A DNA stretch of 35,171 bases, taken from assembly GCA_946403085.1 (NCBI GenBank), contig CAMIYM010000021.1, positions 1-35,171 on the forward strand. Direction: 5' to 3'. Under the pieces are notes generated by a model, which did no database searches, was not told the origin of the DNA, and worked only from the letters and a program-made list of their open reading frames with translations. This document shows positions 1 to 8,585 of this stretch, piece by piece (positions within the stretch are counted from its first letter, which is position 1; every line of letters starts with the position of its first letter). The stretch is from an uncultured Clostridia bacterium. Lineage in GTDB: Bacteria > Bacillota > Clostridia > Saccharofermentanales > Saccharofermentanaceae. The position numbers were made by a program, and so were the translations under genes.

Positions 1-29
1 GGCCCTATGGGCAATTATTATTTACTGTG

Positions 30-54
30 GTTGCACTTGACTTGAAAATTCGCC
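30..54 (-). repeat. 25-bp inverted repeat, left copy
   Basis: This is the exact reverse complement of 35118-35142. The identity is 25 of 25 and stops on both sides. Read on the minus strand it begins GGCGAATTTTC and ends AAGTGCAAC. It lies about 200 bp past the stop of the symporter gene and in the same sense as that gene's transcription. The right copy has the same relation to the ABC transporter gene upstream of it. The match was found by eye. Confidence 0.9.
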
Positions 55-71
55 TGACGATTTTGAGGGTT

Positions 72-91
72 TCGTCACCATTTCGTCACCA
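72..91 (+). repeat. Tandem TCGTCACCA motifs, 11-bp spacing
   Basis: Two exact copies of TCGTCACCA start 11 bp apart at 72 and 83. The same doublet with the same phase occurs at 13313-13332. Reverse-complement single copies lie at 12949-12957 and 13292-13300, and another forward copy at 13401-13409. All are intergenic. Confidence 0.75.
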
Positions 92-193
92 GCGTGGAAA
101 AAGGGCTCGATTAATGTGCCGCGGGCGTGGAAAAAGCCTCATAAACGGTGTGAATCCCGCGAAAACGGCCCGCCCCCCGCACAGCACAATAAA

Positions 194-221
194 TAAGGCG
201 CCCGGGTAAGTGGGCGCCTTA
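194..221 (-). terminator. Intrinsic terminator of the symporter gene
   Basis: A 10-bp perfect stem with core AAGGCGCCC / GGGCGCCTT (194-203 with 212-221) encloses an 8-nt loop. On the minus strand it is followed by TTTATT. It lies 26 bp past the symporter stop codon. Confidence 0.8.
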
Positions 222-247
222 CAATGAAGCACTTTTAAGGGAAGGAA

Positions 248-1786
248 TTAAGTCTTTCCGAACTCGTCCCAGGTCCTGTCGTCTTCCTTGAAGTCTTTTG
301 AAGACTTGAGCTTGACGATGATCTTGATGATCAGTCCGGAGAGGAGGATCAAGGCAACGAGGCACCAGCCGAAGATGATGTTTGCCTTGAGTGAATAGCC
401 GTCAGCAGCGCCGTAGATACCACCGCCCTTGATGAGGTTGATGAGGTTCCAGATAAAGAGGCCTGCGAGGACGACAGGGGAGATGACCTTGATGGAAGGC
501 AGGAACAACCAGGAAGGCATCTTGAACTTCTTGGTGTTGCGGTTCAGCTCGTCCAGGATCTTTGCTGTCTTGAAGAACCAGCCGGCAGCGATCATCTCAC
601 AGACACCTGTGATGAGGAGTGTGTAGCTGTTGATGAAGTAGTCGACGATGTCGAGGATGGCAAGACCTGCACCTGTTACATAGATGAGGCTGATGACACC
701 TTCGATAACGCAGATGGTGAGTGTTGTCTTCTTCTTGTTGAGGTTGAACTTATCCGACAATGCGGTGGAGATACCTTCAATGATGGAGAAGAGTGAGTCG
801 ACTGCGAGCGTGATCAGGCAGAAGTAGAAGATGAAAGCGAAGATCATGTTGAATATTCCGCTGTCAGAGATCTTGACGATTGCCTGAGGATAGATGATGA
901 ATGCTGTGGCGATGCCGGATGCGGACATGTTATCAAGCATGCCTACGCCCGCCATTGTAGTGAACATAACGATTCCCGCGAGGATACTTACGAACATGTC
1001 GGAGAATGCGATGATGGTCGTATCGACAACGATGTTGGAGTCATCACTTAAGAATGAGCCGTAAGCGAACATGATCGCCATTGATGTCGAGAGTGAATAG
1101 AAGACCTGACCGATCGCATCTACCCAGAGATTGGAATTGCCGAGGGCAGTCCAGTCGGGGATGAAGAGCTTTGCGAGACCTGCCATGGAACCGGGAAGCA
1201 TGATTCCTCTTACTGCCATGATGAGGAGGCAGATGACAGGAAGTGATACTGTGAACTTAACGACTTTGCCGACGGATGTCGTGCCGTTGCGGATGCAGAC
1301 GTAGCAGATAGCCCATGCAGCAACGAGGCTCGCAACTACGGGCCATGAGATGGTCGTAAATCCGGAAGTCGTTCCAGTGGTCTTGATCGTCTCCATCCAG
1401 AGCGAGCTTGCCGCATCAGTGTCGCCTGTCATGCCGGCAAACTTGTAGCTTAAGACGAACATCATTATTACCCATGCGAAAACTGCCGCATAGTAGATCG
1501 AGATGCCGATACCGTTCGATACTGCGAGCCAGCCGACACCTTCCATCTTTTTATTGATGGCACGCATTGAACCGGGCGCACCTTTTCTCGTGTGTCTTGC
1601 GACGGCGATCTCCATCATGAGGAGCGGAATGCCGATAACGAGCATTGCAATAAGGTATACAAAAAGGAAGGCTCCGCCGCCGTACTTAGCAGCCAAACCA
1701 GGGAATCTCCAGGCATTTCCGAGTCCTACCGCTGAACCGATGGACGCAAGGATAAATGCTGATCTGGACGACCATTTTTCGCGCAT
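248..1786 (-). CDS. Neurotransmitter:sodium symporter family transporter
   Basis: This is a multi-pass secondary transporter of the NSS/SNF family, which imports amino acids or related amines with sodium; the substrate cannot be read from sequence. The N-terminus shows the family signature: SIGSAVGLGNAWRFP followed by a Gly-rich KYGGGAF stretch, as in the unwound helix 1 of LeuT. About 11-12 hydrophobic segments follow, and the 512-residue length is normal. I start at the ATG at 1786 (MREKWSS) because GGGGGTG lies 9-10 nt upstream. A longer frame with a TTG at 1828 is unlikely, because that TTG falls at the edge of the promoter -10 element. It is monocistronic, with its own promoter and terminator, and divergent from the lipoprotein gene. 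Confidence 0.92.
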   Translation of the reverse strand: MREKWSSRSAFILASIGSAVGLGNAWRFPGLAAKYGGGAFLFVYLIAMLVIGIPLLMMEIAVARHTRKGAPGSMRAINKKMEGVGWLAVSNGIGISIYYAAVFAWVIMMFVLSYKFAGMTGDTDAASSLWMETIKTTGTTSGFTTISWPVVASLVAAWAICYVCIRNGTTSVGKVVKFTVSLPVICLLIMAVRGIMLPGSMAGLAKLFIPDWTALGNSNLWVDAIGQVFYSLSTSMAIMFAYGSFLSDDSNIVVDTTIIAFSDMFVSILAGIVMFTTMAGVGMLDNMSASGIATAFIIYPQAIVKISDSGIFNMIFAFIFYFCLITLAVDSLFSIIEGISTALSDKFNLNKKKTTLTICVIEGVISLIYVTGAGLAILDIVDYFINSYTLLITGVCEMIAAGWFFKTAKILDELNRNTKKFKMPSWLFLPSIKVISPVVLAGLFIWNLINLIKGGGIYGAADGYSLKANIIFGWCLVALILLSGLIIKIIVKLKSSKDFKEDDRTWDEFGKT

Positions 1787-1827
1787 ATAAAAAACACCCC
1801 CTCGCGAAAATAAAGACTTACCGCACA

Positions 1828-1856
1828 ATCATAACACGGGAGACGGGTTTTGTTTA
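1828..1856 (-). promoter_or_regulatory. Promoter of the symporter gene
   Basis: On the minus strand, TAAACA (1856-1851) is followed after 17 bp by TATGAT (1833-1828), preceded by TG at 1836-1835 (extended -10). Predicted transcription starts near 1821, which leaves about 35 nt of leader before the ATG at 1786. Confidence 0.55.
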
Positions 1857-1931
1857 TATTGACAAAAGAAAGGGGCTCATAGAGCATCCAAGTTATAAGT
1901 TGCGAAAAATCAAATTATTATGATTGCGTAG

Positions 1932-1937
1932 TATAAT
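1932..1937 (+). promoter_or_regulatory. -10 element of the lipoprotein gene
   Basis: A perfect TATAAT lies 31 bp upstream of the ATG at 1969 and ahead of the ribosome binding site AAGGAGGG (1951-1958). There is no convincing -35 hexamer 16-18 bp upstream; the best is ATCAAA. Confidence 0.5.
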
Positions 1938-1968
1938 TCGGGTATTCCCAAAAGGAGGGTAAAGATAA

Positions 1969-2889
1969 ATGAAAAAGATTAAAGCTATTGTATGCGTCCT
2001 CGCTCTTGCTATGACAGCAAGCGTTTTTGCAGGATGCAGCAAGACATCAAAGGTATCTGCAGAAAAATTTGAAAAGGCATGCGAAAAGTTGAAGCTCGAG
2101 GAATTTGAGTTCGACGGCGATGCTCCCAAGATGGATGACCTCGAAGACGGTATCTATGCCGTTGCTGATGATGACGTAGTTGAGAAGCAGAGCACAGCTA
2201 TCGCATCTGCAATCAAGAAGGCTGGTCTTGATATCGACGCTGACGGTATCGTTTCTTTCGGACTCGCTGCAAAGGCTACAGGCCTTGAGGATGCAAAGGA
2301 TTCACTTAAGGATCCTGAGGATCTCGCTGAGGTTAAGATCGACGGCGCTTTTGCATTCCAGATAACATTCAAGAAGGAAAAGCAGGCCATGGATGTCATG
2401 GAAGCTATCGAGGATACATTGAAGAGTGCTGACATCAGAGTAAAGGATCTTTCTTCCAAGGAATACTACTCAGGTAAGAATGACGGTTACTTAAGATTCC
2501 ACATTGACATCGCAAAGCTCGCTAAGCTCATCCTTGAGAATGATGATATTGCTGACGCTTTGGATGAAGCAGGCAAGAAGTCAAAAGTTGATTATGAAGA
2601 GCTCTTAGGAAGCCTTAAGGGTGATATTGCTATCGCTGTTGAAGTAAGCGGCACAGATGTATTCATCATCGCAGGCGGCGCTCTCAACCAGAAGGCAGAT
2701 ACACTTAACAAGTTCGCAAGCACATTTGGTGCTACAAACCCTGTTAAGGTTCCTATGAACGAGAAGATCTGCAAAGAGGCTCTTGATGGTGCTATCGAGA
2801 CATACATCAGCAAGGCTAAGGCAGCTATGGCAAAGGTAAGCGCTGGTAACAACACTACTACAGAAACAGAGACTGACGACGACGAGTAA
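1969..2889 (+). CDS. Predicted lipoprotein, unknown function
   Basis: A 306-residue exported protein. Residues 1-22 form a lipoprotein signal peptide ending in the lipobox VFAGC, so Cys22 is the likely lipidated residue after signal peptidase II cleavage. The mature part is rich in Lys, Glu and Asp, without a domain I recognise. It alternates short strands and helices and contains a hydrophobic AIAVEVSGTDVFIIAGG stretch near residues 222-240. The tail is acidic and Thr-rich (TTTETETDDDE). The start is well placed behind AAGGAGGG. It has its own promoter and terminator. The function is unknown; a surface-anchored binding or structural protein is all that can be said. Confidence 0.85.
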   Translation: MKKIKAIVCVLALAMTASVFAGCSKTSKVSAEKFEKACEKLKLEEFEFDGDAPKMDDLEDGIYAVADDDVVEKQSTAIASAIKKAGLDIDADGIVSFGLAAKATGLEDAKDSLKDPEDLAEVKIDGAFAFQITFKKEKQAMDVMEAIEDTLKSADIRVKDLSSKEYYSGKNDGYLRFHIDIAKLAKLILENDDIADALDEAGKKSKVDYEELLGSLKGDIAIAVEVSGTDVFIIAGGALNQKADTLNKFASTFGATNPVKVPMNEKICKEALDGAIETYISKAKAAMAKVSAGNNTTTETETDDDE

Positions 2890-2922
2890 GCAGATCTGAC
2901 ATTTAACAAAACATAAAAATAG

Positions 2923-2957
2923 ACCGGCTCATTGCTTAGCAGCGGGCCGGTTTTTTA
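2923..2957 (+). terminator. Intrinsic terminator, possibly bidirectional
   Basis: The stem ACCGGC (2923-2928) / GCCGGT (2946-2951) is followed by TTTTTTATT. On the minus strand the same hairpin is followed by a T-rich run (TCTATTTTTATG), so it could also end the converging ABC operon that stops at 2972. Confidence 0.8.
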
Positions 2958-2971
2958 TTAACGTTTTTTTC

Positions 2972-4009
2972 TTAGAACATTGACGGCGGGAAAAGCCTTG
3001 ATAAAGTTCGGAGCGCCGTGCCGAAGTTCGTGAGATCCATGAGGATGCCTGAGAACAGGAAAGATATGATCAGGTATACCGGCAGGATGGAAGAGAGGAT
3101 CTTCGAGCGTGCCGTGCGGATCGGGAGCAATGTCATGACAGTGCCGAAAACAAACGATACGAGTGTAACGAGCAGCGTGTAAACGACCACGTGGACAGGC
3201 GAGAATTCTGTGCCTGACACGAGGAAGCAGACTACTGATACGATCAGAGCGGGGAGCGTGAAGACGGATACCTGAATGAGGCCTAAGTAGATACGCTCTA
3301 TAAGTCCGAACCTGAGATAGATTCGGTTGTCCTGGTCGCTTAAGAATGCGAGTGTGCCGAGAAGTGCGGCGGTGAAGATGAAGAATCCTGCGAACTTATA
3401 AAGTGGGATCGGGACCTTCTCGGTGCGTGTGATCTCGTTATAGACTGTTCCTTCTACGCTCTCGAGCGCGAAAAGATAATCGTCACCTAAATACTTCTGG
3501 AATATCTCCTTAAGTCTCGGATCGTGGGGATCTACGTCAACGCCGTGCTTTGCGAAAGTGTCGCTTATTATCTGGCGTGAGCCGATCTCATAAAAGCTCC
3601 TGAATACTTCTTCTCTTGAAAGGAATACGAAGCTTGATGCAGGGGTTGCAACCTGCTTTACATCGTATTTGGTGCCTGAAGCGTTGAGGTTGTCAGTAAA
3701 ATCCTTGGGGAAGATATAAGCTGTGTTGGCTTTGCCTGATGCAAGATCTTCGTATAGCTCATCTTCGTCATCGACTTCGTAGAACTTGAAGACGGAATTC
3801 ATACCGCAGAGTCCATCAACGATCTCTTTTGTCGCTTCGGAATCGTCGTTGTTCAGAAGGGCAACGGGGATATAGACGGATGTCTCTTTTTCGGGCACGA
3901 AAATAGCAAGCAATGCCATGAGGATGATGACGCCGCTCATGACATACATCGCAGGGTTTATGAGGCTCCGCTTCGCGAGAACTGATAATCTGTTCATGAA
4001 TAATCTCAT
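2972..4009 (-). CDS. ABC-2 type exporter permease (second subunit)
   Basis: A 345-residue membrane subunit with the ABC-2 fold: one N-terminal transmembrane helix (about residues 18-38), an extracytoplasmic domain (about 40-205), then about five transmembrane helices to the C-terminus. It is the last gene of a three-gene minus-strand operon. Its ATG overlaps the stop of the preceding permease as ATGA (4009-4006), so translation is probably coupled. Permeases of this shape pair with one ATPase and export lipids, peptides or drugs, or build surface polymers. Nothing here identifies the substrate. The paralogous neighbour suggests a heterodimeric pore. Confidence 0.85.
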   Translation of the reverse strand: MRLFMNRLSVLAKRSLINPAMYVMSGVIILMALLAIFVPEKETSVYIPVALLNNDDSEATKEIVDGLCGMNSVFKFYEVDDEDELYEDLASGKANTAYIFPKDFTDNLNASGTKYDVKQVATPASSFVFLSREEVFRSFYEIGSRQIISDTFAKHGVDVDPHDPRLKEIFQKYLGDDYLFALESVEGTVYNEITRTEKVPIPLYKFAGFFIFTAALLGTLAFLSDQDNRIYLRFGLIERIYLGLIQVSVFTLPALIVSVVCFLVSGTEFSPVHVVVYTLLVTLVSFVFGTVMTLLPIRTARSKILSSILPVYLIISFLFSGILMDLTNFGTALRTLSRLFPPSMF

Positions 4010-5094
4010 AGGAACATCGACCTCATAAAGAACTGGATAAGATAGTAGAACGGGTTATATACCGCAGCCGTCTGGAAGAAGTGCGGCATGTAGTCCAGAG
4101 GGATCAGGCCGCCTGCAAGATACATCATGCTGGTGCCGGTGCCGAAAGTGATATAGGACACAGCGGCAGGGCTCTTTACCAGATAGCAGAGTGCGGTTCC
4201 TGCAAGTGCCACGATAAGCACGACAGGGATTACTGTGATAAGAGACAACACCTTCATGGAATCGAAGATGAAGCAGAGGCAGATGAAGAGCAGCAGATAG
4301 ATCGTATAGATCATGACAGCCGCGCATCCTGATTCGAGGAAGAAAAGCTTCCAGGTCTTAATGCCGGAGAGCTTGGCTCTCGCCCTGAAGATGTCGTTGT
4401 TGCCCTTGTAGAAGAAAGAGATGACAAAGACGGACATCATGATGATGTAAAGTGTGTAGGATGCCGTGAGCTGTTCTTTTACGGCGTACTTGGCGACGAG
4501 GTCATCAACGTCGATCTTGCGGAAAAGAGTCTTTCTGTTCAACACATAACTCAGGCTCTCGTCCTGGATCTCGCGCTCAATTCCATAAGCGGAGGAAGCG
4601 TCGAATCCGATCTCCTTTGCATATTCACCTGCAGTGAGGATGGATGCCTGGGTGGTTCCCAGAAGGTCGCTCATCGCGTAGAGCAGGTCATTTACGATGT
4701 GCTCTTCAAATGTATCTGCGTCCCTGTAGATAACATGCACCGGCGAGGCATCAGGTGTTCCCATGGCGCTGATGAAGTTCTCAGGAACGATTATTCCCGC
4801 GATCGCATCACCGTCTTCGACCATGTCGACAACTGTCGCTTCGTCTTTGACGATCTTTATATCGATGGTGTTCTTGATGCTGTCCATGTTCTTGACGAGA
4901 CTGATTCCCAGGCGGTTATAAGCATCGTCATCCGGCACATAGCATGCGACTGTTGCTATCGTGTCTTTGTTGTCCTCGAAAAGAAACTCCGATGCGAACA
5001 TTACAAGTGACAGCAGGGCAATGCCAAGCGCTAAGAAGTAACACGCCAGATAGGGAAGGAAAAGCAATACTCTTTTGCAGTATGCCTTGATCAT
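4006..5094 (-). CDS. ABC-2 type exporter permease (first subunit)
   Basis: A 362-residue permease with the same layout as its downstream neighbour: a transmembrane helix near residues 9-33, an extracytoplasmic domain (about 35-215), and five or so helices in the C-terminal part. The start ATG overlaps the stop of the ATPase gene as ATGA (5094-5091) and follows GGAGG with about 7-nt spacing. Its own stop overlaps the next start in the same way. The tight double overlap argues for a stoichiometric ATPase-permease-permease complex. Substrate unknown. Confidence 0.85.
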   Translation of the reverse strand: MIKAYCKRVLLFLPYLACYFLALGIALLSLVMFASEFLFEDNKDTIATVACYVPDDDAYNRLGISLVKNMDSIKNTIDIKIVKDEATVVDMVEDGDAIAGIIVPENFISAMGTPDASPVHVIYRDADTFEEHIVNDLLYAMSDLLGTTQASILTAGEYAKEIGFDASSAYGIEREIQDESLSYVLNRKTLFRKIDVDDLVAKYAVKEQLTASYTLYIIMMSVFVISFFYKGNNDIFRARAKLSGIKTWKLFFLESGCAAVMIYTIYLLLFICLCFIFDSMKVLSLITVIPVVLIVALAGTALCYLVKSPAAVSYITFGTGTSMMYLAGGLIPLDYMPHFFQTAAVYNPFYYLIQFFMRSMFL

Positions 5095-5729
5095 CCAAGC
5101 GCCTCCGAGAGCGGTGTGCCTGAAGGCAATAGTGCGGATGCGCCGTTCTTAAGAAGATATATCTTCGAGCAATGCTTGAACATCTCTTCGCTGTGGCTTG
5201 CGATGAAGACGGTGCCGCCCTTTGCCCGGAATGAATCTATGAACTTGATGATGTCATTTTTCGCAGGGATATCGAGAGCTGCCAGAGGCTCATCGAGAAG
5301 AAGGATGTCAGGCTTTGACAGAAGGACGGATGCTATTGCAAGACGCTTCTTCATGCCTCCTGACATGCGCTTGACCTTGAGGTCTATGAAGTCGTTGACT
5401 TTAAGGATGGAGAGCTCTGTCTCAGTGAGTTCCTTTACGATCTCCTGCCTGCTCAGAGGAGTCCACATCTTGAGGTTGTCTATTGCAGTAAGTTCGTCTA
5501 TAAGTGCGTTTTCCTGGGTGACGAATCCGGCTTTGCCATTGACTTTAATGGTTCCGGCAGAGGTCTTCCGAAGACCTGCAATAGCGGAGAGCAGAGTGGA
5601 TTTGCCTGAGCCGTTGAGGCCCAGAAGACCGATGACGTCGCCTTTTTCGGCATTGATAGTAACGTTGGTCAATACGGTCTTCTTGTATTTTAACGAGACA
5701 TTCTCGACAGTAACGATTGAATCAGCCAT
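5091..5729 (-). CDS. ABC transporter ATP-binding protein
   Basis: A 212-residue ATPase subunit for the two permeases downstream. It shows Walker A (GLNGSGKST), the ABC signature MSGGMKKRLAIA, Walker B with the catalytic Glu (ILLLDEPLAALD), and the switch His in IASHSEE. The length is typical of a minimal drug-export type domain. I start at the ATG at 5729 (MADSIV) because AGGAGT lies 11 nt upstream. The longer frame beginning at 5753 would start almost at the predicted transcription start and would contain that binding site. It is first in the operon, behind an extended -10 promoter. Confidence 0.92.
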   Translation of the reverse strand: MADSIVTVENVSLKYKKTVLTNVTINAEKGDVIGLLGLNGSGKSTLLSAIAGLRKTSAGTIKVNGKAGFVTQENALIDELTAIDNLKMWTPLSRQEIVKELTETELSILKVNDFIDLKVKRMSGGMKKRLAIASVLLSKPDILLLDEPLAALDIPAKNDIIKFIDSFRAKGGTVFIASHSEEMFKHCSKIYLLKNGASALLPSGTPLSEALG

Positions 5730-5760
5730 AGATACCGCGCACTCCTTTAACAATAGAGTG

Positions 5761-5790
5761 ATTATAGCATAGAGGGGAAGTTGCTTTCAG
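5761..5790 (-). promoter_or_regulatory. Promoter of the ABC-2 export operon
   Basis: On the minus strand, CTGAAA (5790-5785), an 18-bp spacer and TATAAT (5766-5761) preceded by TGC (extended -10). It sits just after the stop codon of the GGDEF-EAL gene, so the ABC operon can be transcribed independently of it. Confidence 0.6.
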
Positions 5791-5796
5791 GAGGCA

Positions 5797-7620
5797 TCAG
5801 TTGCCGTAATTGAGAACGAACTGGTCAAGCTCATCAGCAGGGATAGCAGCGCCCATGTAAAGACCCTGGAATCCGTCACATCCGCTTCCTGCAAGGATAT
5901 CGAACTGATCTTCCTGTCCGACGCCTGTTGCAGTAACAGTGATGTCGATGTCGTGCATCAGCATGATGGCAGAGCGTGTAAGGATACGGACTGTGGCATC
6001 TGTCGCGAGGTTTGATGTGAAGTTGCCGTCGAGCTTAAGAACTGATACAGGAAGAAGCGGGATCGCATTGAAAGATGAGTAGCCCCTTCCGAAGTTGTCG
6101 AGTGCCATCTTAACTCCTGTTGTAGCAAGTTCTTCAATTGTCATCTTGATATCTGCAAGGCCTGTGATAAGGCTCTCTTCCTGAAGGTCAAGCACGAGGT
6201 TCTTGACGTTGCAGTCAGATGCGGAAACGATATTTGAGAATGACTGGATGAAGTCTGCTTCATGGAGCTGGTAGCTTGAGATGTTGATGTTCATGGTGAG
6301 CTTGGGATCAAGCCTGTTGATCCTTGCAAGCGCATTGAGTGAATTCTCCATCGAATAGCTTCCGATCCTGCGCATATATCCGGCGTTCTCTGCAGCTGCA
6401 AGGAATACCTGGGGCGGGATGGATTCGCCATCCTTATCGAATCTTAAGAAAGCTTCGAATCCTGTGAGTTCGCGCTCGGCAGTAAAGCAGGGCTGATATA
6501 CCATGTGGATGCTGCCGTCTGAGATAGCACGCTCGAAAATAGCGATGATCTCATCTTTGGTCTTATTCTTAAATACGTCTTCGCCATAAAGAACTGCAGA
6601 TTCATCAGATTCTTCCTCACCTGATACTTTCCTGCTCATTCTCTCTTCTGCCTTGGCGATAAGTTCACCTGCGTGACGCGAGTCAACAGGATAGTGTGCG
6701 AAGCCGTAGTTGATTCCTGCATTCATGGAATCGATCCCGGCAGCGAAAGCGCGGGAAGCTTCCTTGGCAAGCTTGTCTGCGTATTTGATCTCTGCATCGG
6801 GAGAGAGTGATCTTTTCGAGAGGATTACGAAGTCAGCATCGTCGATCCTGGCGACCATATCCGTGGGCTCTGCTGCTTCACGCAGACGGTGTGCCATGTT
6901 CTGGATGAAGAGATCCATTGACTTGTGACCGATGGATCTTGTTATGGTATCGAAATGATCGAGCGCGAGATAGATGACAGTGAAGGGACGGCGTACTGAA
7001 TCAGGGTTATCGCTCTCCTGCATGTTGGCAATATCTTCTCTTATGAACTTGTCGGCACGCTCAGTTATCATGTCGCGTCCGGGAAGTGTCGTGAGTGAAT
7101 CGATCGAGGTGATGTTCCTTCCGATGGCATCGCTCAAGCCCTGATGTGTGCCCATGGATTCGTGGTTAACGATAAGGCTCGTACGGGCGAACATCTCATC
7201 TTCAAGTTCTTTTCGAATAGCTTTACCGCGCTCATCTCGCTTGGCGATCTCGATGCCCTGGATCTTTGCCGCGAGCTTGATGACGTAATACTGCAGGAGC
7301 ATGTTGATGACCATGGTAACAAACGTCATGGCAAGAAGGATCGGAGCGGATTCGTCATGCAGCATCAGATACTCATATGTGTAGAGCATAAACTGGACGA
7401 AGTTAAGCGCATAAGAAATATAGAATCCGAACTTGCCTTCGAAAACATTCATCATGAAAGAAAGGAACATAAGGGCAACGCCGACGAAGATCCTTGTCGC
7501 CATTATTCCTGAGAAAACCTGGAGCGCGAGAAGACCAATGAAAAGTATCACGCTCGCAAAAACGAACGTGACATAGATCACATCATTCTTAAGGAATAAT
7601 CTGCCATTACTAGTCTTCAT
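5797..7620 (-). CDS. Membrane GGDEF-EAL protein with degenerate active sites
   Basis: A protein of about 607 residues with four N-terminal transmembrane helices, a cytoplasmic linker, a GGDEF-like domain and a C-terminal EAL-like domain. Active family members make or break cyclic di-GMP. Here the GGDEF loop reads DDADF. In the EAL domain, EAL is EAF, the DDFG metal motif is DNFG, and AEGVE is ATGVG. Some ligand residues survive: Asn in NINISS, Glu in QEES, Lys in LKLD and Gln in FQG. Both activities are therefore probably lost, leaving a sensor, a c-di-GMP-binding or a scaffold role. I prefer the ATG at 7620. The longer frame begins at 7665 with no ribosome binding site and would sit almost at the start of the transcript from the upstream TTGACA. 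Confidence 0.85.
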   Translation of the reverse strand: MKTSNGRLFLKNDVIYVTFVFASVILFIGLLALQVFSGIMATRIFVGVALMFLSFMMNVFEGKFGFYISYALNFVQFMLYTYEYLMLHDESAPILLAMTFVTMVINMLLQYYVIKLAAKIQGIEIAKRDERGKAIRKELEDEMFARTSLIVNHESMGTHQGLSDAIGRNITSIDSLTTLPGRDMITERADKFIREDIANMQESDNPDSVRRPFTVIYLALDHFDTITRSIGHKSMDLFIQNMAHRLREAAEPTDMVARIDDADFVILSKRSLSPDAEIKYADKLAKEASRAFAAGIDSMNAGINYGFAHYPVDSRHAGELIAKAEERMSRKVSGEEESDESAVLYGEDVFKNKTKDEIIAIFERAISDGSIHMVYQPCFTAERELTGFEAFLRFDKDGESIPPQVFLAAAENAGYMRRIGSYSMENSLNALARINRLDPKLTMNINISSYQLHEADFIQSFSNIVSASDCNVKNLVLDLQEESLITGLADIKMTIEELATTGVKMALDNFGRGYSSFNAIPLLPVSVLKLDGNFTSNLATDATVRILTRSAIMLMHDIDITVTATGVGQEDQFDILAGSGCDGFQGLYMGAAIPADELDQFVLNYGN

Positions 7621-7683
7621 ATTGCCTATTATCCTACGTTTGTTGTTTTCTTGTGTTACACGCATTTTAATTAAATATTAATT

Positions 7684-7714
7684 TCTATCGTTTATTAAGG
7701 ACTGAATGTGTCAA
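7684..7714 (-). promoter_or_regulatory. Candidate promoter of the GGDEF-EAL gene
   Basis: A consensus TTGACA (minus strand, 7714-7709) is followed at 19 bp by a weak GATAGA (7689-7684). The -35 is perfect, but the spacing is long and the -10 is poor. This is a tentative call. Confidence 0.35.
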
Positions 7715-7816
7715 AAGGCATCCCCAAAGAAGATCCTGCAATGCGTTCCCCAAAATAAACCTGTTTCCCCGTCTGTTAACTATGTAATTCTATAATATAA
7801 GCCGCGATATAACAAT

Positions 7817-7844
7817 TTGATTTGATTTATTTCACTGATATAAT
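7817..7844 (+). promoter_or_regulatory. Promoter of the sigma / anti-sigma operon
   Basis: TTGATT (7817-7822), a 16-bp spacer and TATAAT (7839-7844) preceded by TGA (extended -10). A second TATAAT lies at 7791-7796 without a clear -35. The predicted leader is about 65 nt. Confidence 0.6.
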
Positions 7845-7916
7845 CTAACTGCAACATTTCCTCCGCTTCATCTGTATACAGGGTGAAAGCGGAAAGATAC
7901 AGGCAAAAGGGAATAA

Positions 7917-8585
7917 ATGGAATTTACTTACGAAGCCAATCTACCGCTTTTAAGAAAACTCGCAGTCCTTATGGCAGTTACGGGTTTGGGTGACGACTCT
8001 GTTGAAGAGGAACGTGACCTGCTCTTAGCTCCCGAGGATGACCTCTACGACAAGGAGGCATCACAAGGTCAGGGCCGTAAGACTGATGAGGAGATAGAAA
8101 AGGAAGCGGGAGAGATATTTGACCTTCTTGGAAATTCCATTTTGCGTCTTGCATACTCTTACCTGCACAACAAGGAGGACGCGGAAGACATCCTGCAGGA
8201 GACACTTATTAAGTTCGTCACTGTAAGACCTGTTTTCCAGAGCGACACACACAGAAAAGCATGGCTCATGAGAGTTGCATCTAATCTTGCGAAGAACCGT
8301 ATAGATTACAACAAGGTCAGAGATACGATGGAACTCAATGAGGAGATCGCCGGAGAGGTTCAGGAAGACCTCGATAAGGGCGACGAATACAAAGCTGTCT
8401 GGGATGCTGTAAGATGTTTGCCTGTTCATCAGCGTGAGGCAATCCACCTTTTCTATCAGGAAGGCTACTCGACTGCGGAGATCGCAAAGATCACCAACAG
8501 ACGGGAGGCAACCGTGCGTTCAGACTTAAAGCGCGCACGTGACAAGCTGAAAGAATTACTGAAGGAGGCGGATGATTTTGAATAA
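7917..8585 (+). CDS. ECF-type RNA polymerase sigma factor
   Basis: A 222-residue sigma-70 family protein with regions 2 and 4 only. Region 2 runs from about residue 66 to 130 (LRLAYSYLHNKEDAEDILQE, then KAWLMRVASNLAKNR). Region 4 runs from about 160 to 215, with a helix-turn-helix YSTAEIAKITNRREATVRSD. ECF factors direct polymerase to a small stress or envelope regulon and are held by a membrane anti-sigma factor. The next gene fits that role and overlaps this one. The unusual part is an acidic extension of about 60 residues before region 2. Only AAAGGG precedes the ATG, but no better internal start is visible. Confidence 0.9.
   Translation: MEFTYEANLPLLRKLAVLMAVTGLGDDSVEEERDLLLAPEDDLYDKEASQGQGRKTDEEIEKEAGEIFDLLGNSILRLAYSYLHNKEDAEDILQETLIKFVTVRPVFQSDTHRKAWLMRVASNLAKNRIDYNKVRDTMELNEEIAGEVQEDLDKGDEYKAVWDAVRCLPVHQREAIHLFYQEGYSTAEIAKITNRREATVRSDLKRARDKLKELLKEADDFE

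Larger units (their letters stand above)
1..247. other. Repeat-bearing intergenic region
   Basis: No credible gene is present; the short open frame here has no ribosome binding site. The region lies 3' of the minus-strand symporter gene. It holds one copy of a 25-bp sequence found inverted at the other end of the window (30-54). It also has two TCGTCACCA motifs 11 bp apart (72-80, 83-91), a 12-bp direct repeat GCGTGGAAAAAG (92-103, 125-136), and the symporter terminator (194-221). Confidence 0.7.

Noticed and set aside
27..209. Short open frame of 60 codons at the window start
   Set aside because: No ribosome binding site; it runs through the 25-bp repeat, the TCGTCACCA doublet and the terminator of the neighbouring gene.
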